Notes: generated by a model from the letters alone, not told the origin. A stretch of 64,000 nucleotides of DNA from Streptomyces sp. CB02058 (GCF_001905505.1 NZ_LIPG01000001.1:496001-560000), one strand, 5' to 3'. Counted from the first letter of the stretch, positions 1-10,620 are shown. A program made the numbers and translations.

Positions 1-1691
<1,691 letters not shown>

Positions 1692-1704
1692 GTGAGTGGA
1701 ACGC

Positions 1705-2073
1705 GTGATCATTGGGGTCGGGATCGATGTGGCCGAGATCGAACGCTTCGGCGCCGCGCTGGGGCGGACACCCCAGCTCGCCGAGCGGCTCTTCCTGGAG
1801 CGGGAGTTGCTGCTCCCCGGCGGGGAACGGCGGGGGATCGCCTCACTGGCGGCCCGGTTCGCCGCGAAGGAGGCCCTGGCCAAGGCGCTCGGGGCGCCGG
1901 GCGGGCTGCTCTGGACGGACGCCGAGGTGTGCGTCGAGGACAGCGGGCAGCCCCGTCTGGAGGTCCGCGGCACCGTCGCGGCACGGGCGGCCGAGCTCGG
2001 CGTACGCAGCTGGCACGTCTCGCTGAGCCACGACGCGGGGGTGGCGTCGGCCGTGGTGATCGCGGAGGGTTGA
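1705..2073 (+). CDS. acpS: Holo-[acyl-carrier-protein] synthase
   Basis: Transfers 4'-phosphopantetheine from CoA to acyl carrier proteins of fatty acid synthesis in the cytosol. The 122-residue product has the family signature [12 protein letters not shown] near the N-terminus and the Mg-binding [12 protein letters not shown] helix at about residue 55, and ends in the usual [10 protein letters not shown] segment. The GTG at 1705 gives the normal MIIGVGID start. An in-frame GTG at 1696 would add three residues and cannot be excluded. It sits between glmS and nnr, with only 4 bases to nnr, so the three genes are probably one transcript. Confidence 0.95.
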   Translation: MIIGVGIDVAEIERFGAALGRTPQLAERLFLERELLLPGGERRGIASLAARFAAKEALAKALGAPGGLLWTDAEVCVEDSGQPRLEVRGTVAARAAELGVRSWHVSLSHDAGVASAVVIAEG

Positions 2074-2077
2074 GCCC

Positions 2078-3529
2078 ATGCGACATGCGTACAGCGTCCA
2101 GACCGTACGGGCCGCCGAACAGGCGCTGATGGCACGGCTGCCGGAGGGCGAGCTGATGCGCCGGGCCGCCGCCGGACTCGCCGTGGCCTGCGGAGATCTG
2201 CTCCGGCGCGACGGGCGGGTGTACGGGGCCCGGGTGCTCCTCCTGGCCGGCAGCGGGGACAACGGCGGCGACACGCTGTACGCGGGCGCCAGACTCGCCC
2301 GGCGCGGTGCCGGGGTGCGAGCCCTGCTGACCTCGCCGGACAAGGTGCACCGGGCGGGACTGGCCGCCCTGCTGGCGGCGGGCGGGCAGGTCCTGGACGG
2401 CCCCGACCTCGGGGCGTTCGGCCCCGTCGACCTCGTCGTGGACGGCATCACCGGCATCGGGGGCAGGGGCGGGCTGCGCCCGGAGGCGGCGGAGCTGGTG
2501 CGCGCCGTCACCGCGGGCCGCGCGCCCGTGCTCGCCGTGGACCTGCCCAGCGGGGTCGAGGCGGACACCGGGCAGGTGCTCGGCGAGGCCGTGCGGGCGG
2601 ACGCGACGGTCACCTTCGGGGCGTACAAACCGGGGCTGCTCGTCGACCCGGCCGCCGGACACGCGGGCGCCCTGCGGCTCATCGACATCGGCCTGGCGGA
2701 GGAACTCCCCGCCCGGCCCGACCTGGAGGCGCTCCAGTACGCCGACGTCGCCGCCCTCCTGCCCGTGCCCGGCGCCGGGAGCGACAAGTACCGGCGCGGG
2801 GTCGTCGGGGTGGCGGCCGGCTCGGAGCGCTACCCGGGCGCGGCCGTACTGGCCGTCGCGGGGGCGCTGCGGGGCGGCGCGGGAGCCGTGCGGTACGCGG
2901 GACCGGGCGCACGGGCGGTGATCGCCCGCTTCCCGGAGACCCTGGTGCACCCCGGCCCGCCGTCCGGGGCCGGGCGGGTGCAGGCCTGGGTGGTCGGCCC
3001 CGGGCTCGGCGACTCCCCGGCGTCGGCGTCGGCGGTGGCCGATGTGCTGGCCGCCGACGTGCCGGTGCTGGTCGACGCGGACGGGCTGCGGCTGATGGAC
3101 GCCGGGGCCGTGCGCGCCAGGACCGCCGCCACCGTCCTGACCCCGCACGCCGGCGAGGCCGCGGCGCTGCTGGGAGTGGCGCGCGAGGAGGTCGAGGCGG
3201 GGCGGCTCGCCGCCGTGAGGGAACTGGCCGCGCGCTACCGCGCGACGGTGCTGCTCAAGGGCTCGACGACGCTGGTCGCGGAGCCCGGGGACACGCCCGT
3301 ACGGGTCAACCCGACCGGCACGTCCTGGCTGGCCACGGCGGGCAGCGGCGACGTGCTGTCCGGGCTGACCGGATCGCTGCTGGCGGCGGGCCTCGCGCCG
3401 CGCGACGCCGCGTCGGTCGGCGCCCATCTGCACGGGCTCGCGGCGCGCCGGGCCTCGGACGGGGCGCCGGTCGCCGCGCAGGACGTCGCCGACGCCATCC
3501 CGGCGGCCTGGCGGGACGTGCGGGCCTGA
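2078..3529 (+). CDS. nnr: Bifunctional NAD(P)H-hydrate epimerase / ADP-dependent dehydratase
   Basis: Repairs hydrated NADH and NADPH damaged by heat or enzymes. The N-terminal YjeF epimerase domain (about residues 1-210) contains the LLAGSGDNGGDTLYAGARLA nucleotide loop and VDGITGIG. The C-terminal ribokinase-like dehydratase domain (about 215-480) contains LTPHAGEAAALLG, VLLKGSTTLV and the catalytic GSGDVLSGLTGSLLAAGL motif. At 483 residues it has the full length of the fused bacterial form. It starts 4 bases after acpS with an ATG. It is likely an operon partner of glmS and acpS, as in other actinobacteria. Confidence 0.94.
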   Translation: MRHAYSVQTVRAAEQALMARLPEGELMRRAAAGLAVACGDLLRRDGRVYGARVLLLAGSGDNGGDTLYAGARLARRGAGVRALLTSPDKVHRAGLAALLAAGGQVLDGPDLGAFGPVDLVVDGITGIGGRGGLRPEAAELVRAVTAGRAPVLAVDLPSGVEADTGQVLGEAVRADATVTFGAYKPGLLVDPAAGHAGALRLIDIGLAEELPARPDLEALQYADVAALLPVPGAGSDKYRRGVVGVAAGSERYPGAAVLAVAGALRGGAGAVRYAGPGARAVIARFPETLVHPGPPSGAGRVQAWVVGPGLGDSPASASAVADVLAADVPVLVDADGLRLMDAGAVRARTAATVLTPHAGEAAALLGVAREEVEAGRLAAVRELAARYRATVLLKGSTTLVAEPGDTPVRVNPTGTSWLATAGSGDVLSGLTGSLLAAGLAPRDAASVGAHLHGLAARRASDGAPVAAQDVADAIPAAWRDVRA

Positions 3530-3566
3530 TCCAGGCTGGAGGCACGGGAACGGAAGGTGATCGCTC

Positions 3567-3953
3567 GTGGCCAGTGGCAGCGGCATTCGCGTACGCAGGG
3601 TGTACGACCCGCCGGAGGACGACGACGGCACCCGCGTGCTCGTCGACCGGCTCTGGCCGCGCGGGCTCTCCAAGGAGCACGCGGCGGTCGACGTGTGGGC
3701 CAAGGACGTGACGCCCTCGAAGGAGCTCCGCACCTGGTACCACGAGAACCGGACCGCCGAGCGGTACGACGACTTCGTGGACCGCTACCGCACCGAGCTC
3801 GCCGACCCCGTCCACACCGAGGCCGTCGAGACGCTGCTCGCCCTGGTCCGAGGGGGCGGCCCCGTCACGCTCCTCACCGCCGTGAAGGACGTCCCGGCCA
3901 GCCATGTCCCGGTCCTCGTCGAACACCTGGAGCACGCCCTCGACCACCGGTGA
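3567..3953 (+). CDS. DUF488 family protein
   Basis: A 128-residue soluble protein of the DUF488 family. The characteristic segments are VRRVYDPPEDDDGTRVLVDRLWPRGLSKE at the front (family core DRLWPRG), DVWAKDVTPSKELRTWY, and LLTAVKD near the C-terminus. The biochemical role of the family is not settled. The start is a GTG at 3567 preceded by GGAAGG. It lies 37 bases after nnr and 61 bases before alr on the same strand. It may be read with nnr, but nothing in the sequence ties its function to its neighbours. Confidence 0.85.
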   Translation: MASGSGIRVRRVYDPPEDDDGTRVLVDRLWPRGLSKEHAAVDVWAKDVTPSKELRTWYHENRTAERYDDFVDRYRTELADPVHTEAVETLLALVRGGGPVTLLTAVKDVPASHVPVLVEHLEHALDHR

Positions 3954-4014
3954 CCGCCTCACCGGGCACAGGAGGTCGAGGGCACAGGCGTACGCCTCTG
4001 AGAGACTGGGCGCG

Positions 4015-5169
4015 ATGAACGAGACAGCGACCCTGAGAGCCCGTGCCGAGATCGACCTGGCCGCACTGCGCGCGAACGTGCGCACGCTGCGCGCGCGGGC
4101 GTCCGGGGCACAGCTCATGGCCGTGGTGAAGTCCGACGCGTACGGACACGGGGCGGTGCCCTGCGCCAGGGCCGCACTGGAGGCCGGGGCGACCTGGCTG
4201 GGAACCGCCACCCCGCAGGAGGCGCTCGCGCTGCGCGCGGCCGGGATCGGCGGCCGGGTGATGTGCTGGCTGTGGACGCCGGGCGGCCCCTGGCGCGAGG
4301 CCGTCGAGGCCGACATCGATGTCTCGGTGAGCGGGATGTGGGCGCTGGACGAGGTCGTCGCCGCCGCCACGGCCGCCGGCGTCCCCGCCAGGATCCAGCT
4401 CAAGGCCGACACGGGCCTCGGCCGTAGCGGCTGCCAGCCCGCCGACTGGCCGGAACTCGTCTCCGCGGCCCGCGCCGCCGAGGACGCGGGCACCCTGCGG
4501 ATCACCGGCCTCTGGTCGCACTTCGCCTGCGCCGACGAGCCGGGCCACCCGTCGATCGCGGCCCAGCTCCACGTGTTCCGCGACATGGTGGCGTACGCCG
4601 AGAAGGAGGGCGTCACGCCCGAGGTGCGGCACATCGCCAACTCCCCGGCGACGCTCACGCTGCCAGAGTCCCACTTCGACCTCGTGCGCACCGGGATCGC
4701 GATGTACGGCATCTCGCCCAGCCCCGAGCTGGGCACCCCCGCCGACTTCGGGCTGCGCCCCGTCATGACGCTCGCGGCCTCCGTCGCGCTGGTCAAGCGG
4801 GTGCCCCCGGGGCACGGCATCAGCTACGGGCACCACTACACGACGACCGCCGAGACCACGCTCGCCCTGATCCCGCTCGGCTACGCCGACGGCATCCCGC
4901 GCCATGCCTCGGGCCGGGGCCCGGTGCTCGTCGGGGGCGCCGTCCGCAGGATCGCGGGGCGCGTCGCGATGGACCAGTTCGTGGTCGACCTCGGGGGAGC
5001 CCCCCTCGCGGCGGGCGCGGAGGCGGTGCTGTTCGGGCCGGGCGACCGGGGCGAGCCGAGCGCGGAGGACTGGGCGGTGGCGGCGGACACGATCGCGTAC
5101 GAGATCGTCACGCGCATCGGCACCCGCGTCCCCCGCGTCCATGTCCACGAGGACTCCGGCCGGGACTGA
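4015..5169 (+). CDS. alr: Alanine racemase (PLP-dependent)
   Basis: Converts L-alanine to D-alanine for peptidoglycan cross-bridges. The N-terminal TIM barrel carries the PLP lysine motif AVVKSDAYGHGA at about residue 40. The C-terminal beta domain carries GYADGIPR and the MYGISPSP active-site region. The ATG at 4015 gives a 384-residue product that begins MNETATLRARAEIDLAALR, as in the family. The open frame extends upstream to 3904, but that part overlaps the DUF488 gene and is not homologous. The hydrolase and tsaE genes follow on the same strand. The alr-tsaE neighbourhood is conserved in actinobacteria. Confidence 0.95.
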   Translation: MNETATLRARAEIDLAALRANVRTLRARASGAQLMAVVKSDAYGHGAVPCARAALEAGATWLGTATPQEALALRAAGIGGRVMCWLWTPGGPWREAVEADIDVSVSGMWALDEVVAAATAAGVPARIQLKADTGLGRSGCQPADWPELVSAARAAEDAGTLRITGLWSHFACADEPGHPSIAAQLHVFRDMVAYAEKEGVTPEVRHIANSPATLTLPESHFDLVRTGIAMYGISPSPELGTPADFGLRPVMTLAASVALVKRVPPGHGISYGHHYTTTAETTLALIPLGYADGIPRHASGRGPVLVGGAVRRIAGRVAMDQFVVDLGGAPLAAGAEAVLFGPGDRGEPSAEDWAVAADTIAYEIVTRIGTRVPRVHVHEDSGRD

Positions 5170-5225
5170 GCCCGTCCGGCCGGGATCATGGTCCGACGAC
5201 AACCACGACGAAGGAGCACGGCACG

Positions 5226-6452
5226 GTGAGCGAGACCAGCGCGGAGGACGTGGTGGCGACGGCGGCCGTCGCGGCGGCCGGCTGGCGCCGGGCGGGCGTG
5301 GCCGGGGCGGCGATAGGCGTCATCGCCGCGGGCGCCGCCGCCGGTGTCGCCGTGGAGCGGCTCACGGTCGGCCGGGGCATGCGGAAGAAGGCCCGCCTCG
5401 CCCTGGACGCCTCCGGACCGTACGGCTCCCTGCGCGGGCAGCCGGGCCGGGCGGTCGCGGACGACGGCACCGAGCTGTACTACGAGATCGACGAGATCGA
5501 GCCGGACGGCGGGACGAGCCCCGCGGGCCAGGGTCCGGGGGCGGGTGCCGCGGCGGGCCCCGGCTCGCGACGGCGCAGGCTCTTCGGCCGCAAGGACCCC
5601 GCGCCCCTCACCGTCGTCTTCAGCCACGGCTACTGCCTGGGCCAGGACTCCTGGCACTTCCAGCGGGCCGCGCTGCGCGGCCTGGTGCGCACGGTCCACT
5701 GGGACCAGCGCAGCCACGGCCGCTCGGAGCGCGGGCGGGCGCAGGCCCAGGGCGTGCCGGTCGGCATCGACCAGCTCGGCCGGGATCTGAAGGCGGTCAT
5801 CGACGCGGCGGCGCCCAAGGGGCCGCTCGTGCTCGTCGGGCACTCGATGGGCGGCATGACGATGATGGCGCTCGCCGACCAGCACCCGGAGCTGGTCCGT
5901 GACCGGGTGGCCGCGGTGGCGTTCGTCGGGACGTCGAGCGGCAAGCTCGGCGAGGTGAACTTCGGGCTGCCCGTGGCCGGGGTGAACGCGGTGCGCCGGG
6001 TGCTGCCCGGCGTGCTCAAGGCGCTCGGCTCGCAGGCGGAGCTGGTGGAGCGCGGCAGGCGGGCGACGGCCGACCTCTTCGCGGGGCTGATCAAGCGGTA
6101 CTCGTTCGGCTCGCGCGATGTGGACCCGGCGGTCGCGCGGTTCGCCGAGCGGCTCATCGAGTCGACCCCGATCGATGTGGTCGCCGAGTTCTACCCGGCG
6201 TTCACCGAGCACGACAAGAGCGGGGCGCTGCCCGCCTTCCGTGACATCCCGGTGCTGATCCTGGCCGGCGACAAGGACCTCGTGACGCCCAGCTCGCACA
6301 GCGAGGCCATCGCGGACGAGCTCCCGGACGCCGAGCTGGTCATCGTGCCGGACGCCGGGCACCTGGTGATGCTGGAGCACCCGGAGACGGTCACGGACCG
6401 GCTCGCGGACCTGCTGGTGCGGATCGGAGCGGTTCCGGCCGAGGCGCGCTGA
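5226..6452 (+). CDS. Alpha/beta hydrolase with N-terminal membrane segment
   Basis: A 408-residue alpha/beta-hydrolase. A hydrophobic stretch at about residues 20-45 (AGVAGAAIGVIAAGAAAGVAV) looks like a membrane anchor or signal. The catalytic fold shows the HGYCLGQDSW oxyanion strand, the nucleophile elbow GHSMGGM at about residue 204, a DKDLVTP strand near the acid residue and the catalytic His in AGHLVMLEHPE. The substrate cannot be read from the sequence; lipases, esterases and haloperoxidase-like enzymes share these motifs. The start is GTG 5226 after GAAGGAGC. It sits between alr and tsaE on the same strand, 56 bases from alr. Confidence 0.88.
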   Translation: MSETSAEDVVATAAVAAAGWRRAGVAGAAIGVIAAGAAAGVAVERLTVGRGMRKKARLALDASGPYGSLRGQPGRAVADDGTELYYEIDEIEPDGGTSPAGQGPGAGAAAGPGSRRRRLFGRKDPAPLTVVFSHGYCLGQDSWHFQRAALRGLVRTVHWDQRSHGRSERGRAQAQGVPVGIDQLGRDLKAVIDAAAPKGPLVLVGHSMGGMTMMALADQHPELVRDRVAAVAFVGTSSGKLGEVNFGLPVAGVNAVRRVLPGVLKALGSQAELVERGRRATADLFAGLIKRYSFGSRDVDPAVARFAERLIESTPIDVVAEFYPAFTEHDKSGALPAFRDIPVLILAGDKDLVTPSSHSEAIADELPDAELVIVPDAGHLVMLEHPETVTDRLADLLVRIGAVPAEAR

Positions 6453-6471
6453 TCCTCTAACGTTGGTCGGC

Positions 6472-7005
6472 ATGGAAGCAGCGCACAACGGCCCGGTGAC
6501 CGGCACCGCCGCACCGGGCACCGTCACCGTGGACGTCGCCGTCGAGTCCCCCGAAGAGATGAAGGAACTCGGGCGCCGGATCTCCGGTGTGCTCGCCCCC
6601 GGCGACCTGGTGATGCTCACCGGCGAGCTGGGCGCGGGCAAGACCACCCTGACCCGCGGCCTCGGTGAGGGCCTCGGCGTACGCGGCGCCGTCACCTCGC
6701 CCACCTTCGTGATCGCCCGGGTCCACCCGCCGCTGGGCGAGGGGCCCGCCCTGGTCCACGTCGACGCGTACCGCCTGGGCGGCGGCCTCGACGAGATGGA
6801 GGACCTGGACCTCGACGTCTCGCTGCCGGAGTCCGTGATCGTCGTGGAGTGGGGCGACGGCAAGGTCGAGGAGCTGTCCGACGACCGGCTCCAGGTGGTG
6901 ATCGACCGCGCGGTCGGGGACACCGACGACGAGCGGCGCACGGTGACGCTGGTGGGCATCGGGGCCCGCTGGGCGGGACTGCGCGAGGAGCTGGCGGCAC
7001 GCTGA
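6472..7005 (+). CDS. tsaE: tRNA t6A threonylcarbamoyl transfer ATPase TsaE
   Basis: ATPase partner of TsaB and TsaD in making N6-threonylcarbamoyladenosine (t6A) at position 37 of ANN-decoding tRNAs. The 177-residue protein has the P-loop LTGELGAGKTTLTRGL at about residue 45, the switch-like SPTFVIARVH segment and VEWGDG, all family hallmarks. The ATG at 6472 is chosen over a TTG at 6463. A TAACGT box at 6458-6463 lies 8 bases before the ATG, so the mRNA may be leaderless. Its partners tsaB and tsaD lie 1.1-2.2 kb downstream, separated by two small genes. Confidence 0.94.
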   Translation: MEAAHNGPVTGTAAPGTVTVDVAVESPEEMKELGRRISGVLAPGDLVMLTGELGAGKTTLTRGLGEGLGVRGAVTSPTFVIARVHPPLGEGPALVHVDAYRLGGGLDEMEDLDLDVSLPESVIVVEWGDGKVEELSDDRLQVVIDRAVGDTDDERRTVTLVGIGARWAGLREELAAR

Positions 7006-7102
7006 GGGTGCCCGGGGCCCGTACATTCCGACGCTTTCCGACAGGTCGTCGGTAAAATGTTGCGCGGGAGACGTCCGTCGTGGTCCCATGGCTACAGGGA
7101 TG

Positions 7103-7120
7103 GGTTAGGTCTACCTAACC
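7103..7120. promoter_or_regulatory. 18-bp perfect palindrome upstream of the small ORF at 7151
   Basis: GGTTAGGT and ACCTAACC face each other across a CT spacer (8-2-8). It lies 31 bases before the ATG at 7151 and about 45 bases after a TAAAAT -10-like box at 7053-7058, so it falls in the predicted 5' leader or over the start of transcription. The half-site resembles DtxR-family (iron or manganese) boxes, but the spacing differs from the classical 19-bp iron box. Probable operator; regulator unknown. Confidence 0.5.
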
Positions 7121-7150
7121 ATGTTCCTCGACGAAGCCCGAGGAGGCAGC

Positions 7151-7345
7151 ATGCCGGCACCCGAGCGTGAAGTGCAGCCGCAGTCGTCGCGGGCGGAGCC
7201 GCCACCGGTGTCCGCCGTGTCGATGAAGGACCTGCTGGCCTCGTGCGCGGCCGCGACGGCGGTCTCGACGCCGCCGCGTGACGAGCAGGCGGGCGAGGAC
7301 GACGAGGACGCGATCAGGCCGGTGGCCGGCCGCGACGCCGCCTAG
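7151..7345 (+). CDS. Small hypothetical protein, 64 aa
   Basis: A short acidic protein starting at ATG 7151 behind a strong GAGGAGG site (7139-7145). It has a low-complexity N-terminus, a central VSMKDLLASCAAATAVSTPP segment that is the likely conserved core, and an Asp/Glu-rich tail. No signal peptide or membrane segment is seen, and I do not recognise a domain. From memory, similar small proteins with a SMKDLLASC core occur at this place in other streptomycetes. An 18-bp palindrome just upstream suggests its own regulation. It converges with the gene at 7375-7932. Confidence 0.65.
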   Translation: MPAPEREVQPQSSRAEPPPVSAVSMKDLLASCAAATAVSTPPRDEQAGEDDEDAIRPVAGRDAA

Positions 7346-7374
7346 CAACCCCGTCCGGACCGGTCCGGTTCCGG

Positions 7375-7932
7375 CTACGGGACGACGACGACCTTCACGC
7401 CGACCGTCGCGAAGGTCCACAGCGCGTTGCCGTCGGCCCGCTTCATGCGCACCCCGCCGGTCTTCATCGTGGGGTCCGGGCTCCGCATCGAGCCGTCCTG
7501 CGCCGCGCTGAAGCCCACCGAGATGTCGTCGACGTTCGCGAAGCGCACGACGTGCTCGATCAGGACGCCGTCCGAGCCCTTGATGCTGCCGGAGCGCGAG
7601 GTCACCTGGTACGCACCGGGCAGCGGGTTCACGGAGCTCGGCATGACCGCGAAGGTCCGGAGCGACTTCTCCCCGCCGTCCACGAGCCACACCCGGCGGT
7701 CCTTCAGCGAGTACACGACACGGGTGCCCGTGTCGGAGTCCGCGGGGACCGCGAGCGGATCCTTCGTGGCCTTCGGCTTCTCGGAGGGCAGGGCGGCCGA
7801 GCCGGACGCCGTGGGGGAGGGGGCGGCGAGCGAGTCGGGCGCGTTCGCCGATGCCTGGTAGGCGAGGAAACAGACCACGGCCACCGCCGCGGCAGTGAGC
7901 CCGGCCACGATTCCCGAGCTTCCCCTTGCCAC
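7375..7932 (-). CDS. Secreted/membrane-anchored L,D-transpeptidase-like protein lacking catalytic residues
   Basis: A 185-residue protein starting at a GTG with AGGGGAG upstream. A hydrophobic segment at about residues 5-25 is a signal or anchor, followed by a Ser/Pro/Ala linker. The rest resembles a YkuD (L,D-transpeptidase) fold: RRVWLVDGGEKSLRTFAV and NPLPGAYQVTSRS resemble the early strands, and the tail TGGVRMKRADGNALW followed by VGVKVVVVP aligns by eye with the active-site region SHGC(I/V)R(M/L)...VPVGTPVVV. The His and Cys of SHGC are replaced (KTGGV), so cross-linking activity is unlikely. It could be a regulator or binding protein. The fold assignment is my inference. Confidence 0.7.
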   Translation of the reverse strand: MARGSSGIVAGLTAAAVAVVCFLAYQASANAPDSLAAPSPTASGSAALPSEKPKATKDPLAVPADSDTGTRVVYSLKDRRVWLVDGGEKSLRTFAVMPSSVNPLPGAYQVTSRSGSIKGSDGVLIEHVVRFANVDDISVGFSAAQDGSMRSPDPTMKTGGVRMKRADGNALWTFATVGVKVVVVP

Positions 7933-8087
7933 CGTGAGCTCCCCTTTCGAATGCCGTCCGTCGCATGTCGTACAAGCATTTACGTCGTACACGCGTGTAC
8001 CCGGGCGACGGTACCAGCAGCGGAAGGGCAGGCCGGGACGCTCCACGGGCAGTCATGGCCGAGTCGGCGGAGCCGTAGGCTGTTTGT

Positions 8088-8750
8088 GTGCTGCTGCTCG
8101 CCATGGATACCGCAACCCCCGCCGTCACCGTCGCCCTCCACGACGGGGACTCCGTCGTCGCCGAGACCGGCCAGGTCGACGCCCGCAGGCACGGGGAGCT
8201 GCTGCTGCCCGCCGTCGACCGGGTCCTCGCCGAGGCGGGAGTGAAGCTCGACTCCGTCACCGGCCTGGTCGTCGGGGTCGGCCCCGGCCCGTACACGGGG
8301 CTGCGCGTCGGCCTCGTCACCGCGGCGACGTTCGGATCCGCCCTCTCCGTGCCGGTGCACGGCCTGTGCACGCTCGACGCCCTCGCGTACGCGGCCGGGC
8401 GGGACGGCCTCGAAGGCCCCTTCGCCGTCGCCACCGACGCGCGCCGCAAGGAGGTCTACTGGGCGCGCTACGAGGACCACCGCACCCGGGAGGGCGAGCC
8501 CGGTGTCGACCGGCCCGCCGACATCGCCGGCCGGCTCGCCGGACTGCCCGTCGTCGGCGCGGGCGCCCTGCTCTACCCCGAGGCGTTCCCCGACGCCCGC
8601 GGCCCGGAGCACGTATCAGCCGGGGCGCTCGCCGCCCTGGCCGCCGAACGGCTGGCCGCCGGTGCCGCGCTGCTGCCCCCGCAGCCGCTCTACCTGCGCA
8701 GGCCCGACGCCCAGGTCCCGAAGAACTACAAGGTGGTCACCCCGAAGTGA
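8088..8750 (+). CDS. tsaB: tRNA t6A biosynthesis protein TsaB
   Basis: An ASKHA-fold partner of TsaD in t6A tRNA modification. The 220-residue product begins [16 protein letters not shown] and contains the signature [17 protein letters not shown] at about residue 65 and [13 protein letters not shown]. The GTG at 8088 is 6 bases after a TAGGCT box (8076-8081), which predicts a leaderless transcript. The last codon overlaps the GTG start of rimI by 4 bases, so the two are translationally coupled. The gene is divergent from the L,D-transpeptidase-like gene. Confidence 0.94.
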   Translation: MLLLAMDTATPAVTVALHDGDSVVAETGQVDARRHGELLLPAVDRVLAEAGVKLDSVTGLVVGVGPGPYTGLRVGLVTAATFGSALSVPVHGLCTLDALAYAAGRDGLEGPFAVATDARRKEVYWARYEDHRTREGEPGVDRPADIAGRLAGLPVVGAGALLYPEAFPDARGPEHVSAGALAALAAERLAAGAALLPPQPLYLRRPDAQVPKNYKVVTPK

Positions 8751-9238
8751 CCACCGCGACCGCTGTGCTCCGCGAGATGCGCTGGTGGGACATCGACCCG
8801 GTGCTGGAGCTGGAGCACGAGCTGTTCCCCGACGACGCCTGGTCGGCGGGGATGTTCTGGTCCGAGCTCGCCCACGCCCGCGGACCACGCGCCACCCACC
8901 GTTACGTCGTCGCCGAGGACCCCGCCGACGGCCGGATCGTCGGCTACGCGGGCCTGGCCTCGGCCGGCGACCTCGCCGACGTCCAGACGATCGCCGTGAG
9001 CCGGAGCCAGTGGGGCGGCGGCCTCGGCTCCGAACTTCTCGGCGACCTGCTCCGGCACGCCACCGCCTTCGAGTGCACCGCGGTGCTCCTGGAGGTCCGG
9101 GTCGACAACACCCGCGCGCAGAAGCTCTACGAACGCTTCGGCTTCGAACCCATCGGCTTCCGCCGGGGCTACTACCAGCCGGGGAACATCGACGCACTCG
9201 TCATGCGCCTGACCGTACAAGGAACAGAGACAGACTGA
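8747..9238 (+). CDS. rimI: Ribosomal-protein-alanine N-acetyltransferase RimI
   Basis: A GNAT acetyltransferase of 163 residues that acetylates the N-terminus of a ribosomal protein (S18 in E. coli). Motif A is visible as [20 protein letters not shown] with the acetyl-CoA loop QWGGGLG. The family C-terminus [21 protein letters not shown] and RRGYYQP follows. The GTG start overlaps the tsaB stop by 4 bases, and its TGA overlaps the tsaD ATG by one base. The tsaB-rimI-tsaD order is typical of actinobacteria. Confidence 0.94.
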   Translation: MTTATAVLREMRWWDIDPVLELEHELFPDDAWSAGMFWSELAHARGPRATHRYVVAEDPADGRIVGYAGLASAGDLADVQTIAVSRSQWGGGLGSELLGDLLRHATAFECTAVLLEVRVDNTRAQKLYERFGFEPIGFRRGYYQPGNIDALVMRLTVQGTETD

Positions 9239-10350
9239 TGGCTGACGAACCTCTCGTACTCGGTATCGAGACCTCCTGCGACGAGACGGGCGTCGGCATC
9301 GTGCGCGGGACGACGCTCCTCGCCGACGCCGTGGCGTCCAGCGTCGACACCCACGCGCGCTTCGGCGGCGTCGTCCCGGAGATCGCGTCCCGCGCCCACC
9401 TGGAGTCGATGGTCCCCACCATCGAGCGCGCCCTGAAGGACGCCGGGATCAGCGCCCGCGACCTCGACGGCATCGCCGTCACGGCCGGCCCCGGGCTCGC
9501 CGGGGCACTGCTCGTCGGTGTGTCGGCCGCCAAGGCGTACGCGTACGCCCTGAACAAGCCGCTCTACGGGGTGAACCACCTGGCCTCGCACATCTGCGTC
9601 GACCAGCTGGAGCACGGCCCGCTGCCCGAGCCGACGATGGCGCTGCTGGTCAGCGGCGGGCACTCCTCGCTGCTGCTGGCCCCGGACATCACCAACGACG
9701 TCCGGCCGCTCGGCGCGACCATCGACGACGCGGCGGGCGAGGCCTTCGACAAGATCGCCCGGGTCCTGGACCTCGGCTTCCCCGGCGGGCCGGTCATCGA
9801 CCGGCTGGCCAGGGAGGGCGACCCGAAGGCGATCGCGTTCCCGCGCGGCCTGAGCGGCTCGCGCGATCCCGCGTACGACTTCTCGTTCTCCGGCCTCAAG
9901 ACCTCCGTGGCCCGCTGGATCGAGGCGAAGCGCGCGGCCGGCGAGGACGTACCCGTACGCGACGTGGCGGCGTCCTTCCAGGAGGCCGTGGTGGACGTCC
10001 TCACCCGCAAGGCCGTGCGGGCGTGCAAGGACGAGGGTGTCGACCACCTGATGATCGGCGGCGGCGTCGCCGCCAACTCGCGGCTCCGGGCGCTGGCCGA
10101 GGAGCGCTGCGAGAGGGCCGGGATCAGGCTGCGGGTCCCCCGGCCGGGGCTCTGCACGGACAACGGCGCGATGGTCGCGGCGCTCGGTGCGGAGATGGTG
10201 GCGCGCAACCGCCCGGTCTCCGACCTGGACCTGTCCGCGGACTCCTCGCTCCCGGTCACCGAGACCCATGTGCCGGGTACGAACGGCCACGGCCACAGCC
10301 ACGGCCACGACCACGTGCACGAGGTCAGCAAGGACAACCTGTACTCATGA
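9238..10350 (+). CDS. tsaD: tRNA N6-adenosine threonylcarbamoyltransferase TsaD
   Basis: The catalytic subunit for t6A37 formation. The 370-residue protein opens with [17 protein letters not shown] and has the metal-binding HxxxH in NHLASHI at about residue 117, then [11 protein letters not shown] and the nucleotide site [13 protein letters not shown]. It is longer than the usual 335-345 residues because of a C-terminal tail rich in His and Gly ([13 protein letters not shown]), which may bind metal. The start overlaps the rimI stop (TGATG), and the stop overlaps the next ATG (ATGA), so four genes are coupled. Confidence 0.95.
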   Translation: MADEPLVLGIETSCDETGVGIVRGTTLLADAVASSVDTHARFGGVVPEIASRAHLESMVPTIERALKDAGISARDLDGIAVTAGPGLAGALLVGVSAAKAYAYALNKPLYGVNHLASHICVDQLEHGPLPEPTMALLVSGGHSSLLLAPDITNDVRPLGATIDDAAGEAFDKIARVLDLGFPGGPVIDRLAREGDPKAIAFPRGLSGSRDPAYDFSFSGLKTSVARWIEAKRAAGEDVPVRDVAASFQEAVVDVLTRKAVRACKDEGVDHLMIGGGVAANSRLRALAEERCERAGIRLRVPRPGLCTDNGAMVAALGAEMVARNRPVSDLDLSADSSLPVTETHVPGTNGHGHSHGHDHVHEVSKDNLYS

Positions 10351-10616
10351 CCGTCGCCCTGATGTGGGAGGCCCGCGCCGCCGACGGCCGCGGCGCGGAA
10401 CTGCTGGAGTGGGCCAGGGCCCGTACGGCCGAGCTGGCCCGGGAGCCGCTGCGCAGCGAGCTGCTGCGCGCCCCGCAGGACAGGGTGCTCGTCCTGACCT
10501 GGTGGGAGGCGGCGTACGACGCGGAGCTGCCGGAGCTCCCGGAGCCCGACGCCGCGCTCATCACGCGCGCCGTGCACCGCTGGCGCTTCGAGTCCCTCGG
10601 TCCGGCGTCCGGCTGA
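10347..10616 (+). CDS. Small hypothetical protein, ABM-like fold possible
   Basis: An 89-residue protein whose ATG overlaps the tsaD stop (ATGA), so it is read with the tsaB-rimI-tsaD operon. The pattern of [23 protein letters not shown], followed by a charged helix and VLVLTWWEA, suggests a small alpha-beta dimeric barrel like antibiotic-biosynthesis monooxygenase proteins. This is a guess from hydrophobicity and not a recognised signature. Base composition matches its neighbours. Function unknown. Confidence 0.75.
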   Translation: MTVALMWEARAADGRGAELLEWARARTAELAREPLRSELLRAPQDRVLVLTWWEAAYDAELPELPEPDAALITRAVHRWRFESLGPASG

Positions 10617-10620
10617 CGGC

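Noticed and set aside
1709-3733. A 674-codon minus-strand open frame
   Set aside because: Antisense to acpS and nnr, with Pro/Arg-rich translation and no motifs.
7103-7120. Classical DmdR/IdeR iron box
   Set aside because: Half-sites TTAGGT and ACCTAA are present, but with a 2-base rather than 7-base separation, so it was kept only as an unassigned palindrome.
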